This document shows, in pieces, positions 1 to 8,951 of a DNA stretch of 64,000 nt. Source of the DNA: Desulfurispirillum indicum S5. Its GTDB lineage: Bacteria > Chrysiogenota > Chrysiogenetes > Chrysiogenales > Chrysiogenaceae. A program made the position numbers and the translations under genes. The notes under the pieces were generated by a model. The model did no database searches. It saw only the letters and a list, made by a program, of their open reading frames with translations, and was not told the DNA's origin. The first letter of the stretch is position 1. Each line of letters starts with the position of its first letter. The stretch is from positions 539,501-603,500 of the forward strand of contig NC_014836.1 in NCBI RefSeq assembly GCF_000177635.2, in the 5' to 3' direction.

Positions 1-68
1 TATGTTTACCATGCGAAAATCGTATTGACTTTGTCATCTGTTATTTCTCTTTTCGTTTGTGGATATTA

Positions 69-606
69 CCCTTTTTGACCGCGCAAAAAGGGCACAAAAA
101 CGCGCCCCCCGAACGCCCGTTTTTCCGGATCGTTGGCTCGCCTGTTCTGGAGATCCAGCAGACACTGCATCCCTGCAGTGCTACCGGACCACTCACTTCC
201 TGTGAGTGTCCCGTTCGGGTCTTGCCAGCCAGGCGTCGCACTCACCGGACGGGCTCAGGGGGGAACGACCTGTTTCTGCCTCTCCCCCGTGTGCTGGCCC
301 CGCCAGGACGCGCCGACTGTCAGGCTGCTGAAAAACCTCACCTGCGGCGTTGCTCACCAGTGCTCGTCGCTGCGACGTACAGGAAGTACGTCGCACTCCT
401 CACCTTGCTTGCGCCTTGCACTTGAGAACTTTTCAATTGCCTGCATAACGCGATGGACCCGCAGGGTTGACGCCACGAGGGCGGCAACTGCAAACCAAAA
501 GCCATGGATGGCGGTTGTTTGCGGTCCCTAGTTCCAGGCAAGCGGACGGCTGAAAAGGACAGCACTGGGGGCCGCTTCCCAGTCACTTTTTGCGGGTAAA
601 AAGTGG
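69..606 (+). repeat. Repeat family A, copy 1 (long form, interrupted by a B element)
   Basis: The element is bounded by two hairpins: CCCTTTTT/AAAAAGGG at 69-92 and CACTTTTT/AAAAAGTG at 584-605. The interior has several inverted repeats and matches 8420-8698, 35293-35801 (both inverted) and 55255-55547. A 126-bp family B element interrupts it at 321-446. Similarity to the 35.2-kb copy continues beyond both hairpins, to about 45 on the left and about 735 on the right. No convincing gene lies inside. Confidence 0.8.
321..446 (+). repeat. Repeat family B, copy 1 (MITE-like, nested in A1)
   Basis: It starts CAGGCTGCTGAAAA and ends TTTTCAATTGCCTG plus CAT, giving imperfect 14-bp terminal inverted repeats (11 of 14 match). 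A central hairpin has the stem GCGACGTAC/GTACGTCGC. The A copies at 8.4 and 55.3 kb are continuous at this point, so they show the empty site. No clear target duplication is visible. Confidence 0.8.
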
Positions 607-636
607 CAAAAGAATCTCGTATATATGGTGAGGATA

Positions 637-864
637 ATGTCAAGCGACGCAGTCTGTGCAGAACTATTTCCGCCATTCCAACATGGCATCAGGGTCGGCG
701 CTGACAACCTGCCGTTTCGGGGATGCGAAATTTGGGGTACGGTTCTGGCTGGCGCTCGCCATTCTGGCGTGCTTTCGCTGTGCAGGCGAGGTTTGCCAGG
801 CCAGCAGCAACGTGTTTTTCTCAGTACCAGAGTCCCCAGATGTTGCGTCTGGGTCGCCGGATAG
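637..864 (+). other. Small ORF beside A1, homologous to the DUF116 leader ORF
   Basis: An ATG preceded by GGTGAGGAT opens a frame whose first 31 codons match, without indels, the leader ORF at 35165-35263. The shared residues include HGIRVGA and NLPFR. Similarity stops at about 735, and the rest of this frame has no recognisable content and runs into the 3' end of the opposing protease gene. It may be a duplicated leader that has lost its downstream gene. Substitutions between the two copies are mostly nonsynonymous, so coding is not proven. Confidence 0.3.
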
Positions 865-1789
865 TGTCGAAGGGTGATTCAAAAGGCGCGCGTTCTGTTT
901 CCAGGACGGCGGGGGAAATATGGTCTGGAGGGGCCATGGTCAGTATGCGTTCAATGCGTTCAGCGGTGGGCGGATGGGTTCGCAGCAGTGAGGGGTAGGG
1001 AGTTTTGGTGCCGGGCATCAGGGCTCGCTCCAGCCACGAGTGCTGATAGCGTTCGATTTTTTCCAGGGCGACTGCCAGGGCTTCGGGGTCGCCGCTGATC
1101 CGCAGGGACTCCAGATCGGCGTCGTACTCTCTGGTCCGCGAGAGTGCCAGCTGCAGAAGCGCGCTGACGGTGGGCGCGGCAATCAGGGTGATGATCAGGA
1201 GCCAGGAGACCGTGGCTTTTCCGGCGGCAATCAGGGGCAGGTTAATGATCAGCAGAATCTGCCCGGCGAAGCTCAGGGTGGCTGTCAGGCGTGAGGCGAT
1301 ATCAGCCATGGACATCAGGCGCAGATCGCCGCTGGTGATGTGGGCGATTTCGTGGGCCAGAATGGCGCCCAGTTCGCGCATGCCCATGACGTGCAGCAGG
1401 CCGTGGGAAAGGGCGATGGCGGGGTTTTTGCGGCTGCCCACGGTAAAGGCGGTAATGGTATAGCTGGGCAGGAAATAGAGCTGGGGAGGGCGTTCCAGCC
1501 CGGCGCGGCTGCACAGGATGGCCAGCAGGTCGTGAATGCGGGGCGCGTGGCTGTAGCCCATGACTCTGGCGCGATACAGGCGCAGCACCATGTGGGGATC
1601 TATGCCGGGGGTCAGCAGAATCAGCGTGATGCCGAAACTGACGACCCAGAGGGCCCCCAGGGCTCCGGCCAGAAAGTACCCCACCAGGGCCATCAGCAGG
1701 CCCATGCCACTGAGCAGCGCGACGGTCTGCCATAGGTTGCCCAGTTTGGAGGCAACGTAGGAGATTCGGTCAGGACTTTTTCTTCTCAT
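821..1789 (-). CDS. HtpX-like M48 family zinc metalloprotease
   Basis: A 322-residue membrane protease of the M48/HtpX family, which degrades damaged or misfolded membrane proteins. Two hydrophobic segments lie near residues 20-60. The zinc motif HEIAH is at 146-150, followed by two more hydrophobic stretches. A downstream REYDAD block would supply the third zinc ligand (Glu), and the C-terminal THPP motif is typical of the family. The ATG overlaps the end of the small upstream gene by 20 bases and has no clear ribosome-binding site, so translational coupling is likely. The family assignment is secure; htpX orthology itself is not. Confidence 0.88.
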   Translation of the reverse strand: MRRKSPDRISYVASKLGNLWQTVALLSGMGLLMALVGYFLAGALGALWVVSFGITLILLTPGIDPHMVLRLYRARVMGYSHAPRIHDLLAILCSRAGLERPPQLYFLPSYTITAFTVGSRKNPAIALSHGLLHVMGMRELGAILAHEIAHITSGDLRLMSMADIASRLTATLSFAGQILLIINLPLIAAGKATVSWLLIITLIAAPTVSALLQLALSRTREYDADLESLRISGDPEALAVALEKIERYQHSWLERALMPGTKTPYPSLLRTHPPTAERIERILTMAPPDHISPAVLETERAPFESPFDTIRRPRRNIWGLWY

Positions 1790-1913
1790 CTTTTTTTATC
1801 TTTTTCGGCTCGCACAGGTGGCCCTTCTTTTCGGATATCGCCTTGCAGTGCTTGCATTTGTAAGCGCCGGCCTTGGCCGTGGCTTCAGATTTTCCCTTCA
1901 GGCATGATCCCAT
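1770..1913 (-). CDS. Small cysteine-containing lysine-rich protein (47 aa)
   Basis: The ATG at 1913 is preceded by a good GGAGG site. The 47-residue product has CKHC and a later Cys in HLCEPKK, resembling half of a zinc ribbon, and a very basic tail (KKIKKDEKKKS). An additional Cys is at residue 4. It overlaps the protease start by 20 bases, so the two are probably co-transcribed and coupled. Short CxxC/lysine-rich proteins of this kind are common in deltaproteobacterial genomes but have no known function that I can assign. Confidence 0.6.
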   Translation of the reverse strand: MGSCLKGKSEATAKAGAYKCKHCKAISEKKGHLCEPKKIKKDEKKKS

Positions 1914-2207
1914 GGTGCCTCCGGTGAGTAAGGGGTGGAGGTGCTGCGCCTTCACTGCGGAAGAAGGAATCGGACAGCACGCGGGAGTCATAATACGCCA
2001 ACACGTCTGCCGGGTCAAAGGGAGCTGAAGAGAAGCATTATCCACGTTGCTCCCGCAGTACTCGCGCTCCTGCTGAAACAAGTTTGCTGCGTCGCCGTGA
2101 AAAGTTACCCGATTTTTTACACTTTCAGGAAGAGAATATCCTGGATTCGGGGCACGCTGCGTTGGACACGGTTTTTGTCTCAACATCTTTTTCGAAGGAG
2201 TCGTCAG

Positions 2208-4244
2208 ATGAAGATGAGGTTATTTGCCGCGCTGGCGCTGGCTTTGGGTTGCAGTGTATTTATGTTTGGCTGTGGCAGCAGTAGTAGTTCGAAAAATGAT
2301 GATTCAGCGGTGGATTTTTCCCTGCAGCTTCTGCATTTCGCCGATGTGGATGGTGGAGGTACCCGTGCACTGGAGAATGTGGAGTATTTTTCAGCGCTGG
2401 TGGAATATTTTCGCGCTGAAATGCCGGAAAGCACTCTTCTGGTAAGTTCGGGCGACAACTACATCCCCGGGCCGGTTTACCAGGCCAGTGCGGAGCTGCC
2501 GGCGGAGATTATCGGCAAGGCTGGAGTCGGACGTGGCGAAATCGCCATGATGAACGCCATGGGGCTGCAGGTCAGCGCGGTGGGGAACCATGATCTGGAT
2601 GGTGGTCCATCCGCTTTTGCCGGAATCATCACCCCCGATGGTGGCTGGGAGGGGGCGCAATTCCCCTGGATTTCCGCCAACCTGGATTATAGCAGCGAGA
2701 GCAGTCTGGCGAGCTTGACCGTGGAAAGTGCCCAGGAGGCTGACACCATTGCCGGCAAGCTGGCGCCTTCCGTGGTGATAACGGTGAACGGCGAGCCCAT
2801 TGGCCTGGTGGGTGCGGTAACACCGGGTCTGGCCAGTATCACCAGCACGGGGAACATCGACGTACTGCCTGATTCAGACGATATCGACGCGCTGGCGGCC
2901 GTCATCCAGGCAGCCGTTGATGAGCTGCGTGATGCGGATGTCAACAAAATCATCCTGCTGGCGCACATGCAGCAGATATCTGTGGAAAAGCAACTGGCAG
3001 TGCGTCTGAGCGGTGTGGACATCATTGTCGCCGGCGGCTCCAACACCCTTCTGGCCGACTCCAATGATGTGTTGCACCCTGGCGACAGTGCCGCTGATAC
3101 GTATCCCCTGGTTTTTGAATCGCCGGAAAACGAGCCGGTGCTGGTGGTGAACACTGATGGCGACTACAAATACCTGGGACGCCTGGTTGTGGGTTTTGAC
3201 TCCCATGGCCGTATAGTGATGGATTCACTTGATCCCGGCGTCAATGGAGCTTATGCGGCCCTGTCCAGCGTGGTTCCGGCGACAGCAGAGCCAATACCCG
3301 CAGTGGTGGACATTGCCGATGCTCTGCGCGCTGTGCTGCAGGCCAAAGATGGTAATGTGGCCGGATACACCAGTGTTTTCCTGGAGGGGCGTCGCAATGC
3401 TGTGCGTTCCAAGGAGACGAATTTGGGCAATCTCAGCGCCGATGCCAACCTGTGGTACGCTACCAGGGCTGATGGCACGGTGGTCCTTTCCCTGAAAAAC
3501 GGCGGTGGTATTCGCGCCCAGATCGGTCAGGTCATCGCCCCTCCGGGATCGACAGATGCGTCCGATATCTCCCTGCTGCCTCCCCAGGCGAATTCCTTTA
3601 AGGCAGCGGGAGCGATTTCCCAGCTGGATATCGAGACTTCACTGGCTTTCAACAATACCCTTTCCCTGGTCAGCGTCACGGCAGCAGAGCTGTGGGATAT
3701 CATGGAACACGCGGTGGCCAGCGCCAATCCCGGCGCCACGCCAGGCGCTTTCCCCCAGATTGGCGGGCTGCGTTTTTCCTTTGATCCCTCTGCCACCGCC
3801 CGCACTGCAGGCGACACTAATGCGGGCGCGATGACGACTGGTGAGCGCATCAGTGTTCTGATGGTGGGCGACGACGTGCTGGTGAGCGGCGGAGTTCTGC
3901 AGGGTGATCCGTCACGCGCCTTCCGTATGGTAACTCTGAACTTTCTCGTTTCCTGCGTGCCTGACACCGGGGGAGCATTCGATGACAATTGTGGCGACGG
4001 CTATCCTTTCAAGGGATTGAGCGATCCCGACCGTAAGGATCTGGTAGAGGATTTTGCTGCCAGCGCTTATGACCCTGGAGAAGTGGATTTTGCCGACAGC
4101 GGTAGCGAACAGGACGCCTTGGCTGAATTTCTGCGGCATATCCACGGTTCCGTCAATGATGCCTATGCTGTTGAAGAGGTGCCTGTGGCCGAGAACACCC
4201 GCATTGTCAACCTGAGCGCACAGGCGGATATCACGCTCCCCTGA
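2208..4244 (+). CDS. 5'-nucleotidase / metallophosphoesterase lipoprotein
   Basis: The ATG at 2208 follows AAGGAG with a 7-base gap; in-frame codons upstream are unlikely starts. The 678-residue product has a lipoprotein-like signal (hydrophobic, then Cys22 in MFGC, an imperfect lipobox; Cys15 is an alternative) followed by a serine-rich linker. A calcineurin-like domain follows: HFADVDGG takes the place of the usual HxNDxHG, with GNHDLDGG about 100 residues later. The 5'-nucleotidase C-terminal domain contains ETNLGNLSADA and NGGGIR, which bind the nucleotide. It probably hydrolyses nucleotides at the outer or inner membrane surface for phosphate or nucleoside scavenging. The altered first metal motif makes the exact substrate uncertain. 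Confidence 0.88.
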   Translation: MKMRLFAALALALGCSVFMFGCGSSSSSKNDDSAVDFSLQLLHFADVDGGGTRALENVEYFSALVEYFRAEMPESTLLVSSGDNYIPGPVYQASAELPAEIIGKAGVGRGEIAMMNAMGLQVSAVGNHDLDGGPSAFAGIITPDGGWEGAQFPWISANLDYSSESSLASLTVESAQEADTIAGKLAPSVVITVNGEPIGLVGAVTPGLASITSTGNIDVLPDSDDIDALAAVIQAAVDELRDADVNKIILLAHMQQISVEKQLAVRLSGVDIIVAGGSNTLLADSNDVLHPGDSAADTYPLVFESPENEPVLVVNTDGDYKYLGRLVVGFDSHGRIVMDSLDPGVNGAYAALSSVVPATAEPIPAVVDIADALRAVLQAKDGNVAGYTSVFLEGRRNAVRSKETNLGNLSADANLWYATRADGTVVLSLKNGGGIRAQIGQVIAPPGSTDASDISLLPPQANSFKAAGAISQLDIETSLAFNNTLSLVSVTAAELWDIMEHAVASANPGATPGAFPQIGGLRFSFDPSATARTAGDTNAGAMTTGERISVLMVGDDVLVSGGVLQGDPSRAFRMVTLNFLVSCVPDTGGAFDDNCGDGYPFKGLSDPDRKDLVEDFAASAYDPGEVDFADSGSEQDALAEFLRHIHGSVNDAYAVEEVPVAENTRIVNLSAQADITLP

Positions 4245-4392
4245 TCTCTTGTTGTGGCACTGTTCCTGGCGCATGGCAGGCAGGCAGAAGTGGGGAAACG
4301 AATGGGCGGTGAAGCATCTCTTCCGCTAGTGCTCTCGCTGAAAAAAGTCGGCTGTGCAGCCGTGAATGAGTCCTCTGTTTTTTCTTGAGATG

Positions 4393-4424
4393 CCGGAGAC
4401 CCGCACAGGGTCCCCGGTTTTTTT
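4393..4424 (+). terminator. Rho-independent terminator after the nucleotidase gene
   Basis: The stem CCGGAGACCC/GGGTCCCCGG has one mismatch and is followed by a run of seven T, about 150 bases after the stop codon. From here to the next gene at about 4846 I see no convincing coding sequence; short frames there lack ribosome-binding sites. Confidence 0.7.
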
Positions 4425-4780
4425 GCGCTGAGCATGGTGGGAGATGGAGGAGCGTTGCACATATGAACACGTGTTTATATGGAGTGACGATAGGTAAAGG
4501 GATCATTTATGGAAAAGTCGCCGAGGGAAGGCAGCCGCAAGACCCTGGGGATCATCAAGCAAAACATCACCTTTTCCTTGGCGGTCAAAGCGCTGTTTTG
4601 AGTTGAAACTTTTTTGGGTTTCGTCAACTTCTGACTGGCAGTGCTTCCGGATGTGGGAGCATCGCTGCTGGTGAGCCTGAATGCTATGCGGCTGGCCCGC
4701 CAAATCTGCTGACATGATACCAGACAAAAAATAAATGCCTGTCGTGTTTCTCCAAGGTTTAATCTCAGCACAAAAAACCG

Positions 4781-4786
4781 TATAAT
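4781..4786 (+). promoter_or_regulatory. Possible -10 box for the FapA pair
   Basis: A perfect TATAAT lies about 60 bases upstream of the first FapA gene. No good -35 box stands 16-18 bases before it, so this rests on the -10 alone. Confidence 0.35.
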
Positions 4787-4845
4787 GCTGCAGCAATATT
4801 GTACTGCCGTAGTTTGTGACACGTATGCGGCCCAAAGCAGGGGAT

Positions 4846-6642
4846 ATGGAGAAAGCTGAAGAAAAAGTCCTGGGGATCTACTCCACGGAAGATATACAAG
4901 CAACGCTGGAGCGTCTGTCCGAAAGCTTTCGCGTTATCATGCGCGAGCTGCGTTTCATCATCGTCGACGAGACGGAGCCCTATGCTTTGAGTGAACGCCA
5001 GATGGCAAAATCCTGGAAGGTACGGGTTGTTCACAGTAAGCAGCCGTCCCGCCACCAGTTTTTCATGAGTATTACGCCCGATGAGAAGGAGCCTCTGACC
5101 ATGAATCTGCGGGTCTTCCGCCGCAGCGTGGTGGACGCGAACGATGCAAAGCCCTTGCAGGCCATTGAGGAGGAGATCTATCGCACCCTGGCCCTGAACA
5201 AGGTGGTTTTTGGTGTCGTGGGCCAGGGGGCCATTCGCAAAATGGCTCTGGATATATTCAATGAACTGCAGAAACCTTCCACCAGCGGGCCGGCGCCCTA
5301 TATGGATTTTCCCATTGCCCACGGCCAGAAGCGCATTCACGGGCAGGACTCGCGGGTGCAGTACAACTTTGATCGATACAATCCCGTGGGAAAGCTGCGC
5401 CAGGACGGCTCCATGGACTATGCCAAAAAGGATTTCACCCAGTATGTCTACGCCAACAAGGTGATCATGACCTACTATATGCCGGTTCAGGGTCAGCCGG
5501 GCATCACGCCCCTGGGTGAAATTCTGCCCCAGCACGTTGGCCAGGATGTGGAGCGCTTCCCCTTCCGTATCACCTCCGATAATCTCAAGACCATTCATCG
5601 CCTGGGGCGCATGGAAGTGCTCACCCGCAAGGAAGGATACTTTGTCATCGACCGCAATGGGCGGGCAGACATTGTGGATAACCTGGATATTGAGGGTGAG
5701 GTGAACATTGCCGTTACTGGTGATATCTACTTCGACGAACGGCGCAAGGACGTGCGCATCGTCCATGACGAGGTGGACGAGGACGCTGTGGGCCAGGGGC
5801 GCAGTGTTGAAGGCGAGAATATCTACATCAAAGGCAATATCGGCCCCAATGCCAGGATCAAGGGGCGTCGCATCGAAATCACCGGCAGTATTCACTCCAC
5901 GGCAACTATCGAAGGGGAGGAGTCTGTGCGTCTGAGCCGGGGCAGTGGGATTGTCACAGCTCCCGAGGTCGAGGCGAAATCCTTTCAGTCTGCCACAATT
6001 ACTGCCGATAAAGTGTATATTTGGGGAAATGTGGTAAGTACGAAAGTGTTCTGCCGTACTCTTGAACATGCGGGCACCATGAAGAGCACTCAGGTTACTG
6101 CCGCTGGCCCCGATGTGATTCTGGGCCATCTGATTGGTTCGGACAACCTCATCCAGGTGGATTACCACGGAGTTCCTTCGGTGGAGAAGCTGGTTGAGGA
6201 GTACGACAGCGAGCTGGCAAAACTGGAGCTGGAGCTGGCCACCCTCAGTCGTGATATCCGCAATAAGTCCACGGAAATCCAGCACGACCGGGGTCAGGTG
6301 GAGAACGCCCTGAAGGAGATCGCGCGGGTTCGCAAGATGGGCAATGAGCCGCCGGTTGCCATGGTGAAGCTGGTCAAGAAATTCCGCGACAACAGGAGTT
6401 TTCTGGAAGAGGCACTTGTGCGCCTGGAAGCCGGTAAAAAACAGCAGAAGAGCACCGGGATGAAAAAGGAAAAGCTGCTGGAGATCACCCATAAAACCGC
6501 CGTGCATATCAGCGAAGGAGCTGAAGCCGGCAATCGCATACGGTTTTTCGGGCAGAGTCAGCCCAAGGAGATACCGGCCCAGAAACGGGCCATGATGTTG
6601 GAGCTTGGCCCCGATGGCCGATTGAGGGTTCTGCATGGATAG
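4846..6642 (+). CDS. FapA/DUF342 domain protein (first of tandem pair)
   Basis: A roughly 598-residue protein of the FapA (DUF342) family, whose beta-helical core is built of repeated strands such as NIYIKGNIG and RIEITGSIH. Residues 1-160 form an unassigned N-terminal domain. A FapA N-terminal-like block (IAHGQKRIHGQDSRVQYNFD) precedes the beta-helix at about 285-430, and a C-terminal coiled coil spans about 440-530. The ATG at 4846 has AGGGG just upstream; an ATG at 4825 and a GTG at 4816 are alternatives. The next gene overlaps by 8 bases. FapA proteins have been linked to flagellar placement and cell-surface or envelope assembly, but no flagellar genes are nearby, so the role here is unknown. 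Confidence 0.8.
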   Translation: MEKAEEKVLGIYSTEDIQATLERLSESFRVIMRELRFIIVDETEPYALSERQMAKSWKVRVVHSKQPSRHQFFMSITPDEKEPLTMNLRVFRRSVVDANDAKPLQAIEEEIYRTLALNKVVFGVVGQGAIRKMALDIFNELQKPSTSGPAPYMDFPIAHGQKRIHGQDSRVQYNFDRYNPVGKLRQDGSMDYAKKDFTQYVYANKVIMTYYMPVQGQPGITPLGEILPQHVGQDVERFPFRITSDNLKTIHRLGRMEVLTRKEGYFVIDRNGRADIVDNLDIEGEVNIAVTGDIYFDERRKDVRIVHDEVDEDAVGQGRSVEGENIYIKGNIGPNARIKGRRIEITGSIHSTATIEGEESVRLSRGSGIVTAPEVEAKSFQSATITADKVYIWGNVVSTKVFCRTLEHAGTMKSTQVTAAGPDVILGHLIGSDNLIQVDYHGVPSVEKLVEEYDSELAKLELELATLSRDIRNKSTEIQHDRGQVENALKEIARVRKMGNEPPVAMVKLVKKFRDNRSFLEEALVRLEAGKKQQKSTGMKKEKLLEITHKTAVHISEGAEAGNRIRFFGQSQPKEIPAQKRAMMLELGPDGRLRVLHG

Positions 6643-8404
6643 TTCGCATATTGGCATGGTGGAACAGCAGATTGTGGTCAGCAATATTCAGGATGCCCTG
6701 GTGCAGGCATCCCACAAGCACCATATCGCCCTGGAGAACCTGGATTTTTCCATCCACAATATTTCTGATCTGCAGCGGGGAGAAGAGTTCTTCTACCGTG
6801 ATTACACCATCGATATCTTCCAGCGGGGGTTTTCGCCGGTGGAGCTGCACTACTCTCTGAAAACCGCGTCCAATACCACCTCTGTGCGTTTTTATCAGGG
6901 CTCCAGCGTGGATGTCACCATGGCAACTCCCCTGGAAGTCCTTACGGAAATCAAAAAGGTGCTGGCCAAGGAGGGCGTGGTCTACGGGGTCTATGACGAC
7001 GAAACCCTCTACCGGATTGCTGCCGCCGTGCACCGGGCCTTTGTGGAGAAATCCGATATTCCCGATGAACCCTTCGCCGTGGCCAGTGGCCAGAACCCCA
7101 GGGCCAGCGCTGATCTGGCCTACCCCACCTACCACTTCGACCGCCACGGACTGATTGCCAGCGGTGGTGGTCAGGAGCCCATGCTCTCTCCCTTTGAGAT
7201 GGGCAAGGACACCTTTATCGTCCGCGAAGGCGAGCTGCTGATCACCGAGCCGATTCTGCGGGAGTCGCAGCTGCAGATCAGCACCTCCGGCTACATTGTC
7301 AATCCCGTCAACGGCCCGCGCCTGCCCTTCCATGACTTCTCCCCCGATATCCGCCGTGAACAGACCCCCGAAGCCTATCTCTACTACGCCGAAAAAGACG
7401 GCTACCTGTCGGTGGAAAAGGGCACACTGCTGATTCGTCCCCAGGTGAGCTTTGAGTCCGATGTCCTGGACAGCAAAGATGCCGCCCAGGCAAAAAAACG
7501 CGAGGACATTGTCCTTGGCGCCAGCGATGAAACCAAAGACGCCGTCAGCGCCGGTCAGGTCATCGAAGGCCGCAATGTCACCATTAACGGCCACGTGGGA
7601 GCGGGTGCCATCATCCGGGGGCTCAATGTCACCATCAACGGTGTCCTGCACAAGGATGCCTGCATCGAGGCAGAGCATGAAGCGGTGGTGGACATCTCCA
7701 AAGGAACCGTACGGGCTGATCGCGCCAAAATCAACATGCTGGAAGGGGGAACCGTCGAAGCCACCTCCAGTGTGGAGGTGCTGGGGAAATCCATGCAAAG
7801 CGTCATCAAGTCGCCGCGCATTTTCATCAACGAGCTGAAGAATTGCAGTGTGACCACCGGTGGCTACCAGATCCGCATCAACACCGTTTCCGACGGCACC
7901 AATTTTTTCACCATTGATCCCCTGACCATCGAGAGTGTCAATACACGCTACCAGATGGCCCTCGGCCAGCAGAAGGAACTGCTGAAAAAACTGAAGGCCA
8001 TTCGTCAGTCCTATAACAGCAAGAAGAACCAGCTGGCCGACGTGCGCAAACAGTACGAACCCCTGCGGGGTAAGATCGAGAAGCTGCGCCGCCAGTCAAG
8101 TGCCGTGCCCTCAGCCTTTCAGAATATTGTTGAACGCCATAACAGCCTGACCAAGGAAGTCATCAGCCTGAAGCAGCAGGCCCAGGTGATCGTGCGCCAG
8201 CTCTCCACCCTGGAGGACTTCATCTATCGCATCCAGTATGTGGAAACCACCACCTCCTTCACCGTCTACAAGCGCCTGCCCAAAGGCAATATCCTCAAGT
8301 ACGGCAAGAGCAGCGCCCACATCACCATCGACCAGGATCTGGCCGGAGTAACCGTGGGTAAAAATCGCGCCGGCAAGCTTGAATACCGCCTGGTACGTGG
8401 ATAG
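6635..8404 (+). CDS. FapA/DUF342 domain protein (second of tandem pair)
   Basis: A 589-residue paralogue of the preceding protein with the same order of parts: a divergent N-terminal domain, a FapA N-terminal-like segment around residues 160-175 (LAYPTYHFDRHG), the beta-helix at about 300-430 (for example NVTINGHVGAGAIIRG), and a C-terminal coiled coil at about 440-540. It starts 8 bases inside the upstream gene, so the two are co-translated and probably form a hetero-complex. The C-terminus ends 15 bases before repeat A2. A second pair of FapA-type genes lies at 32.0-34.3 kb. Confidence 0.8.
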   Translation: MDSSHIGMVEQQIVVSNIQDALVQASHKHHIALENLDFSIHNISDLQRGEEFFYRDYTIDIFQRGFSPVELHYSLKTASNTTSVRFYQGSSVDVTMATPLEVLTEIKKVLAKEGVVYGVYDDETLYRIAAAVHRAFVEKSDIPDEPFAVASGQNPRASADLAYPTYHFDRHGLIASGGGQEPMLSPFEMGKDTFIVREGELLITEPILRESQLQISTSGYIVNPVNGPRLPFHDFSPDIRREQTPEAYLYYAEKDGYLSVEKGTLLIRPQVSFESDVLDSKDAAQAKKREDIVLGASDETKDAVSAGQVIEGRNVTINGHVGAGAIIRGLNVTINGVLHKDACIEAEHEAVVDISKGTVRADRAKINMLEGGTVEATSSVEVLGKSMQSVIKSPRIFINELKNCSVTTGGYQIRINTVSDGTNFFTIDPLTIESVNTRYQMALGQQKELLKKLKAIRQSYNSKKNQLADVRKQYEPLRGKIEKLRRQSSAVPSAFQNIVERHNSLTKEVISLKQQAQVIVRQLSTLEDFIYRIQYVETTTSFTVYKRLPKGNILKYGKSSAHITIDQDLAGVTVGKNRAGKLEYRLVRG

Positions 8405-8419
8405 CAAGGGTTTCTCCTT

Positions 8420-8698
8420 GCCACTTTTGGGTCGCCAAAAGTGGCTGGGAAGCGACCCCCAGTGCTGTCCTTCTCAGCCGTCCGCTTGCCTGGAACTGGG
8501 GACCGCAAACAACCGCCCTCCATGGCTTTTGGTTTGCGGTTGCCGCCGTCGTGGCGTCAACCCTGCGGGTCCGTCGCGTTCCAGTCGGCGCGTCCTGGCT
8601 GGGCCAGCCCACGGGGGAAAGGCAGAAGCAGGCCGTTCCCCCGTGAGCCCGTCCGGTGAGCGGTTTTTTGGTCCTTTTTTGGCCGTACCAAAAAAGGA
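8420..8698 (-). repeat. Repeat family A, copy 2 (short form)
   Basis: This copy is inverted relative to copy 1. It is bounded by hairpins GCCACTTTT/AAAAGTGGC at 8420-8445 and TCCTTTTTTGG/CCAAAAAAGGA at 8672-8698. It lacks the roughly 150-bp segment next to the left hairpin of copy 1 and has no B insertion. It starts right after the FapA stop, where its first hairpin could also act as a transcription stop. Between 8699 and the next gene I see no gene. Confidence 0.8.
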
Positions 8699-8951
8699 TA
8701 ATGTACGAGCCTGGATGGCGTGAGCGGCAGAGGCTGAACCAGGGACGAAAGTGGGCGTTTCTGGGAGGAATGCTGGCGCGAGTGCCGTTACGCCGCGACG
8801 AGTTATCAATGGTATTTCTCCGCATCTCAGGTGAGCGCAGCAAACGGGCGAGAGGCATTGCCTTTCCTCCTTCCAAATCGCAATGTATGCTATCATGGTG
8901 ATGTGTTCTGCATTCCACTTATGAACCCTGACCCGCAAAGTGAGGCATCCC

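Noticed and set aside
69-606. Degraded transposon with transposase
   Set aside because: No frame in any A copy resembles a transposase, and frames are not conserved between copies.
4765-6684. Long antisense frames opposite the FapA genes (and similar ones opposite other GC-rich genes)
   Set aside because: They mirror well-supported genes on the other strand and have no recognisable domains or ribosome-binding sites.
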